From: Panicum virgatum
Taxonomy: Eukaryota > Streptophyta > Magnoliopsida > Poales > Poaceae
DNA: 64,000 nt
Assembly: GCF_016808335.1 (NCBI RefSeq)
Contig: NC_053139.1
Span: forward strand, 20,026,782-20,090,781
Direction: 5' to 3'
Of this stretch, positions 35,217 through 46,615 are shown one piece after another. Each line of letters starts with the position of its first letter. Position 1 is the first letter of the stretch. A program made the position numbers and the translations under genes. The notes below the pieces were generated by a model. That model was not told the DNA's origin. It worked only from the letters and a program-made list of their open reading frames with translations, and did not search any database.

Positions 35217-36633
35217 TGTTGACGGTCACTAAAGACCCATTTTGATCGTCAACTATCATGCAAAAGTTGAGCATCAGAAGGAATAAATGTTAGCATAGGA
35301 TGATTATTTGACGAATTCCACAGACGCTGGTCTGAGAATGTGTGCAGGTGAAATTGGGCCAAAACTCCATCTAACAAGCATATTATCCAAGGCACAAATC
35401 CCTGGTCAAGCACAAGCAAGCCCAAGGGCCAAAAAGGCCCACTTGGCAGCCACACAAGAGAAGGAGACACAGCCCAAGAGAATGACACGTCATCAATCCA
35501 AGGTGAAACCTTCTCGACAAATCAGACGCATTCACAAGGATCTACGGGCCCACCAGAGCTACCAAACTGACTCAAGACAAGCCATGACCCACATACATAA
35601 TATGATGGCCCACCTAGCAGCCTTCAGACCAAAGACCAGGCCGAATGGGCCCAGCCCACGGTCGGCCGACCTTCAGGTCGCCCGACCAAGTCCTGGCACC
35701 CCACGGGCCCCACCGCCTCTCAGACGACACATGACGAGGTGTGGTTGATCCCCAAAGGCGGTTTGGCTCGTTTCTCAGGCAGGAGGCTGGTGGTTCCCTC
35801 CTATAAATACAAGGGCAGGGGGCTCAAATGAAGACACAACACACAACTCACTCACCACCAAGTGAAGAGCCTCTTAGCTTGTGTTTAGTGTAGTAAGAGA
35901 GGGTAGAGGTACTCAGGAGAGGCGCCGGTAACGGCGCTCTTCTCCAATGTGTACCTCTACATGAGAGTGAGGAGGAGTCGGGGGATGTGCCGGGCTTGTT
36001 GGCGCTCTTCTCCGCTTGTACCACGACGGATGCTTATTCGGCTGTAAGTGTTCAAGACTTTCTTTGTTTGTTTATTTAGAATTAGAGTTTAGATCACAAG
36101 TTATCATCTCTGCCTTATATTAGTTGATGTGTATGCTAGCGAGTAGCATTTGACTCTAGAGTGGGCTCCGGATAGAAAAGTTTAACCCTGATCGCCTCTA
36201 GAGTTAGTAGGGAAAGGCGTAGACGTGGTGTCTAGGCTGGACTATACCACTCAGTTGTCCGATAGTCCCACGGTTTGTAGAGGTAGCCGGCAGGTGGTGA
36301 CAGCCCTGTTCGAGCCTTTTAGTAATCCTCCACGTTCGGATATCGGATAGAGCATTATTACTGGAGCTATCGGCTTGTATAAGCCAGTCGAAACAGATAG
36401 CTCGATGTATAATGGCGATGTGATCTCTTCTTCTAGGCATAGATTCTAGATATAAAAAGTCCTCTCTTTCCTATCCTCCTACACCAGTGTGTGTGTTCTT
36501 GGACTGTCTGAACTTGTAGATAGTGTACTCACGTTCCCCTGTGGATATGATACCCTGGAATACTCTTGGGTGAAAGTTACAGCGGTATCCGTGCGCTTGC
36601 GGATTTTATTCGTGATGTTAGAAAGTACCAACA
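35217..36633 (+). repeat. Element C 5' LTR (1417 bp)
   Basis: TGTTGACGGTCACTAAAG ... AGTACCAACA. TATA box at 35802-35809 (TATAAATA), in the same context as in LTR A. Confidence 0.93.
35802..35809 (+). promoter_or_regulatory. Element C 5' LTR TATA box
   Basis: TATAAATA within ccctcctataaatacaagg; the 3' LTR copy is at 41654-41661. Confidence 0.7.
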
Positions 36634-36640
36634 AGCTTTC

Positions 36641-36658
36641 TGGCGGTGTTGCCGGGGA
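36641..36658 (+). other. Element C primer binding site (tRNA-Asp, two mismatches)
   Basis: TGGCGGTGTTGCCGGGGA differs at two positions from the site of element A. Confidence 0.75.
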
Positions 36659-36774
36659 ATGGCAGCTACATTATCTTCGGACTCAGTCGTCCTCGTATCT
36701 TTTTTATTTTCTTTCCTTCTACCTTTACCCCCACTACCCATAGAGCAGCTATCCTTTCCACAGGTCTCTACCCC

Positions 36775-38686
36775 AATGGGCGAGTTCTCTGAGCCATCAC
36801 CATCTTCCTCATCTAACCATGAACTGGACCCTGGCTTTATAGCCATGGTTCGGAAGCGACCCTTCTCGGGAGAAATTCATGAAGATCCCTATGAGCATTT
36901 GCTAGAATTCGAGGAACTGTGTTCGGGTCTAGTAATCCTAGGCGTGACACAGGAAGCCTTGAGGTGGAAATTGTTCCCCTTCTTTCTTATAGAGGGGGCG
37001 GAGCAATGGTACACCCGCATGATAGGAAATATGAGCGGTGATTGGGAGGAGCTTCGGGATGACTTTTGTTACTCATTCTCCCTGACCGAACGCATAGACT
37101 CCCTACCGATCGACATCCTCGACTTTGAGCAATTAGAGAAAGAGTCTATAGGTGCAGCATGGGCTAGATTCTCACACCTTTTGGCATCTATCCCAGACAT
37201 GTCTTCACTCGATGAAGTATCGTTGGAAGTTTTCTACTTGGGTTTAGACATGGAAACTGCCCTAGAGCTTGACAACGCCAGCGGAGGATGGTTCTTACAC
37301 ACAACTCCGGAAGAGAGAAGAGACATCCTAGATAGTTTCTTCGACGACTCTTTCTTCTCTACCGACCATAGTGAACCCCACCGGGAGGAATCCGCGTCGA
37401 GCCATGAGAGTCTCTCAACACCCGAATCTGAGCCTTCATCTTCCACATCCCAATATTCATCTGTTGAGCCCTCTCCCGAACCACGAACACCGGAGGAAGA
37501 AGAAATTCAACCTTCGGAGTTCTCTTCCCGGTTTGAGGATGATCCTTGGGGAAATATCCAAAATACCTCAAATCATCTTAGGCACGAGGAGCCTATGAAA
37601 TCGATGTGTCTTTATGAGACCCACGATAAAATTTTCCGCCATACACCCGCAATGGATTGGTCAAAGGAGGCAAAGCGTGCTCCCAAAGCAATTCGGATTA
37701 GCCCAACCTCTGCAACCATCCCTTGTTCTATGAAAGGAAATATCTTAGAAGCTCTTCATGACCTTGCTGCTGAGGTTTGCATCTTACCCGAGTGTCTTTT
37801 GGATACTCTCATGGGTACCAAGCTTTTAACCCCGACCGACAAATATTTTAAGAGTCCATCCGGACTGTACTTTGAATGTTGGGGGATTGCAATGGACGTG
37901 CCTATCACCATAGATAAAATCGAGGTGCATTTAGATTTTTATATCTACGATATCTTCGATTTTGACCTTATCCTAGGCCTCCCGCTAGAAAAACTTCTGG
38001 CATCTCATGGGAGCCTAGATGAAAAGCTTAGGGAAACCGGCTCGGCCACTGCTACTCCTCATCTAGAAAATCTTCTAGCCAAGCCTCTTCCCGAGCAAAA
38101 CCCGCTCAAGGAGACGATGCATACATCTCCGTTCATATCATCCAAGCCTGTTCTCTTGGGAGCTCTAGAACCCTCTGAAGAATACGACTCAGAAGATAGC
38201 CTTCACTCTCATGAAGATGAACGGTCATCATCATCCTTGATCAAGTTTGAGCCTCTTCCCGATGGCCTAGAATCTGTTGTTCTTGACCTTGATCAAGATA
38301 CAACTATGATCTTTCACGAGGAACCTCTTGAGATGGAGAATCAATGGGCCAAGGAACTTTGTGAGGCGCCGACTCTGGAGTCCAATGAAAAGGATTTCTC
38401 AAATGAGCATGAGAACTTCACTCTCGATATACCATGCTCATTCAATGCAACTCCAGAGTCAGGCATGCTTAGTGCACCGTGCACACACGAGGACTACAAC
38501 CACCTTATGGTCCTCTTCTGCAAAATTTTCAGAAGGTTGGTTGTAGATGTATATGTTTATCGTAAACATTGCAGATTTCGTGAGTGCACCGCGACACTAA
38601 CCTTGCAGCTAGCTTCAACATTTGGTGGTGAAACAATGACCCATCACCAATTATGGCTGCAAGACTTATCATGGTCGAGCTTATGA
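36775..38686 (+). CDS. gag: Element C gag/protease-relic protein, open throughout
   Basis: The frame is open from 36566, inside the LTR, to the TGA at 38684. The start equivalent to that of element A is mutated to ATA at about 36740, so I place the start at ATG 36775 (MGEFSEPSPS), giving about 636 residues. N-terminal third: capsid-like region with EFEELCSG, LFPFFLIEGAEQWY and SIGAAWARFSHLLAS. Middle: Ser/Glu/Pro-rich acidic linker, then a retropepsin-like segment (DKIEVHLDFYIYDIFDFDL, ILGLPLEKLL) in which the catalytic triad reads D-L-A. C-terminal third: acidic, ending in DVYVYRKHCRFREC and LTLQLAS. It is the only long undamaged retroelement gag frame in the window. It may supply gag in trans or be maintained for packaging; both are inference. 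Confidence 0.8.
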
Positions 38687-41052
38687 CCAGAAACAAAGCA
38701 CTGCCGGGAGATAGCCCGGACTATCTTTATTTATTTACTTCTTTATTTCCCTTTCAATAAAAAGCAAGAGCATGTTCTAGGTTATAGTTTTCCTTCAGGT
38801 ATTTTTGGCCCTAACCTTTCTAGGGGAAGACTAAGAAGAATGACGGACAAACAACACCTACGAACATGAGACCTACACCGACTACAACACCTCGATATGC
38901 CTTGATGAACAACAACTACAGAAGGAGACTTGAACTCCATACACTTGAAGTTTTGCAAACTCCAAGTGTAGGGGAGGTATGTGAGTATCCCGAAGTAAGT
39001 TCTTTTCTCAATTCATATCTTGGTGTGTATCCTCGCATCTTGCCCTATAAAAAAAATGAAAAAAAATGAGAGGAGTTGCCATGGTGACAACATTGAATTT
39101 TCATCAACAAACCATCATGGTAAGTACTCTCAATGTTCTGCTTTTGACATTAAACAAAGCCCTGCCGGGAGGTCGCCCGAGGATCACCAGGTATGTACTC
39201 ATGCCTATCTCTCTTTGAATAAAGCACAATCATGCTTCATGCTCCCTTTATCTGTCCTTGTATGATCTAGTTTGAATGTATGCTGCAGCATGGATTCATA
39301 GGCCTTTTAAATCAATCATGGTGCTTGGGTTAAAATGTCTTCTTTGGTCAAACTGACATGGTGTCAAGTTTGATTGATGAACCTCAGAGTTAATACTTGT
39401 ATAGATATTGGTTGCATATATGGACTAACCCCTGCAGGAAAATCAAATCCAATTGGGCGAGTCAGTGAGCTGAATTCAAATGGAAAGGTAAGACAAGGCT
39501 TTGGATTAATGTTGCACAACATACTCATGTTGATGCAATCTTGATTCAGCCTTGCTTGAGTAAGTATCATGGTGAGATTAAATTTTAGTTTCAATAAATA
39601 TTAGGAGCTCCCTGGTTCTTAAAACAGGTAGAGCTATTAGTTTGTTTCCATGTTTTTGTTTTTGAATAAGCACCAGGTACAACAACAAGTGTGGGGGAGA
39701 TCTCTCGGAACTTTCATGCATATACACCCGAGATCTCCCACAACACGTGCACAACACCGAACGAACCAGAATGCAAAAACCAAGACGAATCAGAGCTAGT
39801 ATTGGGCAGTGGAACCTCAGGTTTGGCTGACTAGCACTAAGCTCCGATCATCTTCATCGCGACGGTTTGTGCACTCTACCCCTCATACTCTCCCTAACCT
39901 ATGAGTTTAAATGAAATCTTGCTTAATCATTAAAATTAAACTCGAGGTATCCTCTGGTTCTGTGCTTCTCAATGATTGGCTTGCATACTTTTTATTCTTC
40001 GCTAAGCCTGAGCTTGTGAATCATATCTTAGGAAACCCATAATTGTTAAGTTGTTGACCAGTGAGATATGGTTTGATGGAAGAATCCTTGCTTTATCTGC
40101 TTATGTGTCCGGGAAATTTTTATCAAAAAGAAAACCTCCATAGCTTTACTACTCCACGTGTCTGTCCCACCAAAGCCATATGTTGATCTGCATGATACAA
40201 ATCTTTACACATATGTGCCTTGTTGTTGCATTGAGCTTTTTCAAATTTTGTGACCCTAGTAAGATGTTTTTCATACTTGCTTGATCAAGATCAAGTGCAC
40301 TCCACAAGCTAAACTTCTACACTGGAAGTTAGCTACCATATTCCATCCATCCACAAAATAAAACTCCATGTTTAATGATCTCTCTCTCTAGTATCCTTCA
40401 AATGAGGCATGGGCTATTTAAAAAAAGAAAAAAAAAGAAAAGATGGCATGCCCAAGAAGCATGACCCAAAAAAATGGACACATCAATATCCATGGAAAAA
40501 GGAAAAAAATATATAGCCATGTCCTCATGTTATCCAAATAAAAGAGAGAGAGATTCATAAAAGGAGTATTTCATTCCATCATCCACCTTCCCCATATGTG
40601 CACGATCTTGATCAACTTGTGTGATTTGTTATCTCCATGGATCCTTTGTTTGATTTTGCAATATATGTGACACAAGTGCATGCTTCCACTTCTCCTACCC
40701 TGAGCTCCACATATGCCATCTTTAGAACTAAGATGAAAATAAGCAATGCCTTGGTAAGGATATATATACACAGTGAGCGACATGAGAGATCCTATGGAGA
40801 AGTAAATCTATGGTTGGTCTTTGCAAAAATATTTCCAAAACCCCAGTCATATACCAGGAAAGTGGAGGAGACTGAAGTCAACACCATTCCGCTCTTCAAC
40901 TTCCCAAACATTTATGGTAAACACATCAAAATTCACAGGCAAAGGTAAGGCCTAGAACAATTTGTATGCAGGTGTCATATCATATGAAGTCGGGTCCACC
41001 TTAGTTCTTGCCTTTACTCGAGGATGAGCAAAGAACTAAGTGTGGGGGATCT
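38687..41052 (+). other. Non-coding 3' region of element C
   Basis: Collinear with the element B tail. Three polypurine motifs at 38963, 39686 and 41038 (the last next to the 3' LTR) and an inverted repeat at 40376-40556. 39250-39560 is absent from B, so it may be a small insertion or a deletion in B. No gene seen. Confidence 0.65.
40376..40556 (+). repeat. Imperfect inverted repeat in element C 3' region
   Basis: Outer arms are gatctctctctct (about 40377-40389) and agagagagagattc (about 40543-40555). Inner arms are gaggcatgggctat (about 40405) and atagccatgtcctc (about 40513). It enclosed A-rich sequence with aatggacacat...atatccat, as in element B. Confidence 0.65.
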
Positions 41053-42485
41053 TGTTGATGGTCACTAACGACCCATTTTGACCGTCAACTATCGTGCAAA
41101 AGTTGAGCATCAGAAGGAATAAATATTAGCATAGGATGATTATTTGACGAATTCCACAAATGATGGTCTGAGAATGTGTGCAGGTGAAATTGGGCCAAAA
41201 CTCCATCTAACAAGCATATTATCCAAGGCACAAATCCCTGGTCAAGCACAAGCAAGCCCAAGGGCCAAAAAGGCCCACTTGGCAGCCACACAAGAGAAGG
41301 AGACACAGCCCATAAGAATGACACGTTATCAATCCGAGGTGAAACCATCTCGACGAATCAGACGCATTCACAAGGATCTACGGGCCCACCAGAGCTACCA
41401 AACCGACTCAAGACAAGCCATGACCCACATACATAACATGAGGGCCCACCTAGCAGTCTTCAAACCAAAGACCAGGCCGAATGGGCCCAACCCACAGTCG
41501 GCCGACCTTCAGGTCGGCCGACCTTCAGGTCACCCGACCAAGTCCTGGCGGCCCACGGGCCCCACCGCCTCTCAAACGACATGTGGCGAGGTGTGGTTGA
41601 TCCCCAAAGGCAGTTTGGCTCGTTTCTCGGGCTGGAGGCTAGTGGTTCCCTCCTATAAATACAAGGGGAGGGGCCTCAAATGAAGACACAACACACAACT
41701 CACTCACCACCAAGTGAAGAGCCTCTTAGCTTGTGTTTAGTGTAGGAAGAGAGGGTAGAGGTACTCAGGAGGGGCACCGGTAACGGCGCTCTTCTCCAAT
41801 TTGTACCTCTACATGAGAGTGAGGAGGAGTCGGGGGATGTGCCAGGCTTGTCGGTGCTCTTCTCTGCTTGTACCTCGACGGATGCTTATTCGGTAGTAAG
41901 TGTTCGAGACTTTCTTTGTTTGTTTATTTAGAATTAGAGTTTAGATTGCAAGTTATCATCTCTGCCTTATATTAGTTGATGTGTATACTGACGAGTAGCA
42001 TTTGACTCTAGAGTGGGCTCCGGATAGAAAAGGATAACCCTGATCGCCTCTAGAGTTAGTAGGGAAAGGCGTAGACGTGGTGTCTTGGCTGGACTATACC
42101 ACTCAGTTATCCGATAGTCCCACGGTTTGTAGAGGTAGCCGGCAGGTGGTGACAGCCCTGTTCGAGCCTTTTAGTAATCCTCCATGTTCGGATATCGGAT
42201 AGAGAATTATTACTGGAGCTATCGCCTTGTATAAGCCGGTCGAAACAGATAGCTCGAAGTATAACGGTGACGTGATCTCTTCTTCTAGGCATAGATTCTA
42301 GATATAGAAAGTCCACTCTTTCCTATCCTCCTACACTAGTGTATGTGTCCTTAGACTGTCTGAACCCGTAGATAGTGTACTCACGTTCCTCTGTGGATAC
42401 GATACCCTAGAATACTCTTGGGTGAAAGCTACAGCAGTATCCGCGCGCTTGCGGATTTTATTCGTGACGTTACAAAGTACCAGCA
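41053..42485 (+). repeat. Element C 3' LTR (1433 bp)
   Basis: TGTTGATGGTCACTAACG ... AAGTACCAGCA followed by the target duplication. Compared with the 5' LTR it has a tandem 17-bp duplication of the aggtcggccgaccttc motif near 41505-41540. Confidence 0.92.
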
Positions 42486-42490
42486 CCGCT

Positions 42491-43726
42491 ATGTACCAAA
42501 TCTAGGCCGTCAACTCCTGCATAAATACATAAAATGTAAACATCAACATAGTGGTAGGGGTTTACTACTGACCATTTCCACGAGTGTTGGTAATTATTTG
42601 TATGCAGGTAAAATGAGGCAGAAAACACACTTCAAGAGCAAGAAAACACACTCCTTAATCCAAGGCAAAAGACGTCGTCCAATCAGAGCGCGCCATTCAG
42701 CCTCACATGGATTCATGGGCCCACATGCAGCAAGAAACCGACATACCCAAAGCTTAGACACGTGCAACAGGGATAAGGGGACACATGGCGACCCACCAGA
42801 GGAAGCTGGAGGCGGTGGGGCCCAATGGGCTGTCGGCCGACCAACATGGTCGGTCGAGCCCACCAAGGCTCCACCGACTCTCCCCTTCGACGTGTCACTT
42901 GCTCATTGGTCCTAGAAGGCGGTTGAGCAAGGCATGGCTACAGCTCTCACCCGTGCACACCCTTGGCACCCTCCTATAAATATGAGAGGAGGGGGTAAGA
43001 ATCAAGACACCACCAAGTTGAGTTACACATCCATCAAGTGCTCACTCAAGCCTTCTTTTGGTTTAGAGTTGTCTTAGAGTAGGGAGATGGTAGAGGTACT
43101 CAGGAGGGGCGCCGGTCTTCAGCGCTCTTCTCCATTTTTGTACCTCTACGAGAGTGAGGGAGTAGTTCAGGAGAAGTGCCGGGGTGTCGGTACTTTGCCC
43201 CAGCTTGTACCTCTACAGATGCTGCTACATTCTTTAGGTTTAGTAAGTATTCGTGGTTCCTATCTCTAGTTTTATACTTGGTATAGTATATGCTAGTAGT
43301 GCTTGTAGTTGACTGAGATCAGTTCTCTTACTCGTGGGTTCGTCGCTCTGTATTCATACAGAGTGATGTAGTTTGCTACGGGACGTCATACGTAGTTAGA
43401 CTGTAGTAGTAATCAATAGCGTAGACGTGGTGTCTAGGCTAGGGGTTATCCTTCGTTTGCCTTATATCCCACAGTTTGTTAGAGGTAGGACGTAGGTGGT
43501 GACAGCTCGATTGGTCCTTCGTAATCCTCCACGTTCGGATATAGCGTAGAGCTGTTGGCTGGAGTCGACTGGCAGACAGTTGTAAGCCGGTGCCCGAAGC
43601 GAGTATTGTGCCCGAGAGATCGACCTTTAACTCAGCAGTAGTGCTATCTTAGGAATTCTCTCTACACTTCTATCTATCTTGGTGTGTCCTTGGACCGATT
43701 AGAATAGAAGAGAGTGCACATACGTT
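42491..43726 (+). repeat. Element B 3' LTR, remainder, truncated
   Basis: Continues from atgtaccaaatctagg exactly where the 5' LTR of B has aagtaccaaatctagg. Homology to the 5' LTR is lost after cacatacgtt (43726); the terminal ~97 bp and the right target duplication are gone. Confidence 0.88.
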
Positions 43727-44640
43727 GTTGGTCATCCACCCAAGAAATTAACTCACAAATGTTGGATTCCCCCCTACCAAACAAAAATGACACTGATCAG
43801 TAGGGAAACAATGGATATAGATCAAAGCATTGGCAAGATGAAGTAATGTTGTAGGAATCCGATGGGGGATGATCCGATTCACCACACTTGGCACCAGATC
43901 CCCTGCACCATCCTCTTGGATGGATGGACGCGCCCTCAACACGGTGCACCGGCCACCGGAGCTGTCGTCGGAGGCCGCTAAGGTTTACGATGGCTGCGAG
44001 GGTTCAACTGGATCACGGATCACCGCCGCCTAGGGTTCATCCAAATCGCCGCCGCACCTAGGGTTCATCCAAACCTCCGCCGCCTGTAGGTCTAACTCAT
44101 AAACGGCTCAAACTATATTAGATCCACCATTCAATTCTAAACTATACTACTCGAAATGTTATTCACACAATTATGGATTTACTATTGTACCCTTGATCAA
44201 ATAAAAAAATTCAGAAAGACAATTATCCCACCTCATCTCCCCTGGTGCGGGTCCCACCAATTCGGTATGCACCCGGTGCATATGGGCCCACCATTTAGTA
44301 TGCACCGGGTGCATACCGGGTGCCTCTCTTTTTGGTGCCTCTTGGTGCCTATGCCTTCCCAGCCGTCGGATCGTGCGGCGTGAGCCATTGATTTTTCTCC
44401 AAACATTCTAAGAAAGTTATTATTAAATATAGTAATAGTAAAAAAGAATTATTAAATATTATTTTATTAGGAACCGACTAACCTATTGCGGGTCATAATA
44501 TTAGCCAGTCCTACAACCTATCTATTTTTTGGAAAGTAGTTCCTTTTACGGTAATCCGTAGTTCCCCGTCCCCCGATCCCATCCCCTAGTCAACTTGCGC
44601 TAGATGCGTGCCAAACAAAAGGCAACTACCCCACGGACCC
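43727..44640. other. Unassigned sequence upstream of the FAR1-like gene remnant
   Basis: Not similar to the LTR elements here. It holds two copies of ctagggttcatccaaa (about 44030-44070) next to gccgccgc runs, which look like a minus-strand 5' UTR/start region of a plant gene. It also holds the inverted repeat at 44264-44317 and an A/T-rich stretch at 44400-44470. No open frame can be defended. Confidence 0.35.
44264..44317. repeat. 19-bp perfect inverted repeat of ggtgca palindromes
   Basis: ggtatgcacccggtgcata (44264-44282) and tatgcaccgggtgcatacc (44299-44317) pair over all 19 bases around a 16-base spacer; each arm is itself nearly palindromic (tgcaccCGgtgca). It may be part of a small inverted-repeat element, but no target duplication is clear. 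Confidence 0.8.
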
Positions 44641-44937
44641 CCCCCCCCCTCCCCTCCTCTGTCTCTCTCCCCCAAGCTAACTTGCCAGGTAGGGTTTCCA
44701 TCGGCAGAGGCACAACAATAGAGGAATCCAAAAAAGCAAAGCAGACGGACGCATGAAACAAACAAGAGGAAAAATAAGCAAATTAGGTGAGCAGATCAAG
44801 AGAGACTTTTTTTACTACTATGTACCCATCATCCACAGCTCAGTTTACCCCCAACAAAATCAGATCCTCCAGAAACAAAACAAACTGATCTTCTTTTTTT
44901 TTCCCCAACAAAATTGCTATGCACATGTAAATTTCTG
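44641..44937 (+). other. Possible 5' exon of the interrupted FAR1-like gene
   Basis: Pyrimidine-rich leader-like sequence (cctcctctgtctctctccccc) ends at a good donor, ttctg|gtaagatg (44937/44938). The matching acceptor is proposed at 60982, beyond elements D and E. There is no transcript evidence; this is inferred from splice signals and from the undisturbed sequence on both sides of the nested insertions. Confidence 0.35.
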
Positions 44938-45103
44938 GTAAGATGTTTTGGATGCCCCCTAGTTGCTTCCCCTGTCATCCACACCATCAAGTCTAGTGTT
45001 GTAATTTATGGTCAGTAGATCTACATATTTGAAACTTGATTAGTGTTTTGATGCTGAATGAACCAAAATCATGCATGATTTGCTTGGAATTTTACCTTGT
45101 ACT

Positions 45104-46615
45104 TGTTGGTGTTTCTGATGCTCAATAGAATATGGATTCCGCAAGCGCACAGAATCACCGCTGTAGCACTTCACCTTGGAGTATTCCAGGGTATCGTAAT
45201 TTCCTCAGAGAAGCACTATGGATAAAGAGTATCGAAGAATCGTATGACAAACCTTACTAGAGATATCAACCGACTAAATTAGTCGGGTTAAGCCTGATAT
45301 GATAGATAAGATAATGGCCAATGATGACCGTCTGACACAACAGACTCTAATCCTTAGAGAGGTAAGTAGCCGGGAGAACAACGAGCGAGAAAGACTCCTA
45401 AAACACTTCTAAACTGTCGAGCTGGCCTCTCTAGATTAAACCTTGCTTCTAACAAGTTATCGGGAACCTAGAGCTTACTTCGGCGGCTGGAAGAGGAAGG
45501 ACTTCAGAAAGGGATGAGAGGGGAGTCCAACGGCAACCTGCAACTACTGCTATGAAAACACCCGAATGTGGTGGACTACGAGGGACAGACAGGGCTATCA
45601 CCACCTGCCGCCTACCACAACGGTTGCGTGGGGTGGAACACACTTTCTAGGTAACACTAAGCTCAGACACCATGTCCGTACTCGGTGTTAGGATTTCTCT
45701 TGACGCGTTAAAGAGAAATCCTCCTCAACCTAGAGTCTAACTTGAGAACTTCTAGTCCGGGCGAGAAAACCCGTAAGGTAAGATCCCGATAAACAAGATA
45801 GATATAAAGCCTAAGCTAGAGGAATTACTTCCGCACACAATCAAGATAACTTGAGAAGATAAATAAATGCGGAAAGTAAAGCTGACTCAAAAAGATAAAG
45901 AAGATAACTTCTATTGATAAATGTCAAAGGAAAATATACAAGAGCTTATATCGACTTCCGATGACGACTCCGGAATCCCGAGACAAGCTCGACTCGACTC
46001 TAACTCCCAGCTACCTAATCTACTCTAGAAACTAAAAGTGAGAAGAGAGAACTCCTTGGTGTGTGTTGAGAGTGAGGGTGTTGCTCTCTATTTATACTAG
46101 CTAGAGGTCGGTATTTGGCCGAGGAGTCGGTTGTACGCAAGAGTGTCGGTTGACGTAGCTTCCACATGAAGATGAGCTCAAGACGCTGCAAAGTGGGACC
46201 GGCCAGCTTCCCTTAGGTCGGCCGGCCTGTGATTTCCTCCATTTGCAACCGCCCTTCTAGTGGACGCTCCTGATCTTGTCTAGATGGCGGTGGAGGTTGC
46301 GTTGGTTCAAAGCTGAAAATTGTAGGCCGTCCGGCCTCCCCTAGACCGGCCAGCCTGGAGTTGGCACTTCTTGGCCCTCCATTTCACCGACGTCTTGATC
46401 AAAGGGTGCATGAAGTCCATAGTGGTGCTTCGGGCTAAAAGATCTCGGTAAGTGCTGCAAATGGGTCTTTTAATCCATGTGCTAGGCCTTTCGGTCAAAA
46501 CTTTTGTATTTGCTTGTATATCCAGTGCATAGGGGTCCATTGGAGGGTCTCTAGTGGTCTTGTGGCAAGGCAAAATGTGTTTGGAAAAGGTGCCGGGCCG
46601 GCCGGCCTAGGTGAG
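45104..46615 (-). repeat. Solo LTR D of an Athila-type element, part next to its 3' end
   Basis: Read on the minus strand this ends with ccctggaatactcc...cttgcggaa...ACACCAACA, the same terminus as LTRs A, B and C. A TATA box (TATAAATA, minus) is at 46089-46096. No primer site or internal sequence adjoins 45104, so it is a solo LTR. Flanks gtact (45099-45103) and gtagt (60822-60826) are a target duplication with one mismatch. Element E split it at 46615/46616. Confidence 0.8.
46089..46096 (-). promoter_or_regulatory. TATA box of solo LTR D
   Basis: TATAAATA on the minus strand in agtataaatagagagc, comparable in position to those of the related LTRs. Confidence 0.6.

Larger units (their letters stand above)
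35217..42485 (+). mobile_element. Element C: non-autonomous Athila-derived retrotransposon inserted in the 3' LTR of B
   Basis: Complete element of 7269 bp with LTRs 35217-36633 and 41053-42485, flanked by the target duplication ccgct (35212-35216 and 42486-42490). Internal part: primer site, one long ORF with gag and protease relic, 2.4 kb non-coding region, polypurine tract. No polymerase or integrase. Its LTR is of the same family as that of element A, so A-like elements are candidates for the helper. Confidence 0.93.
29601..43726 (+). mobile_element. Element B: non-autonomous Athila-derived retrotransposon, interrupted by C
   Basis: 5' LTR 29601-30948, tRNA-Asp-like primer site, one long decayed gag/protease-relic frame, 2.1 kb of non-coding sequence, then the 3' LTR beginning at 35203. 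No reverse transcriptase, RNase H or integrase wording is found, so mobility must have depended on a relative such as element A. The 3' LTR is split by element C after its first 14 bases and resumes at 42491. Its last 97 bases or so are missing: homology stops at 43726 and unrelated sequence follows. Confidence 0.85.

Noticed and set aside
35308..41683. Open frames of 146-179 residues inside the C LTRs (35308-35748 and 41144-41683)
   Set aside because: They lie in U3 upstream of the TATA box, differ between the two LTRs by indels, and have repetitive low-complexity composition; no sign of coding.
44635..44655. C-run as a structural or regulatory signal
   Set aside because: A simple mononucleotide tract with no supporting context.
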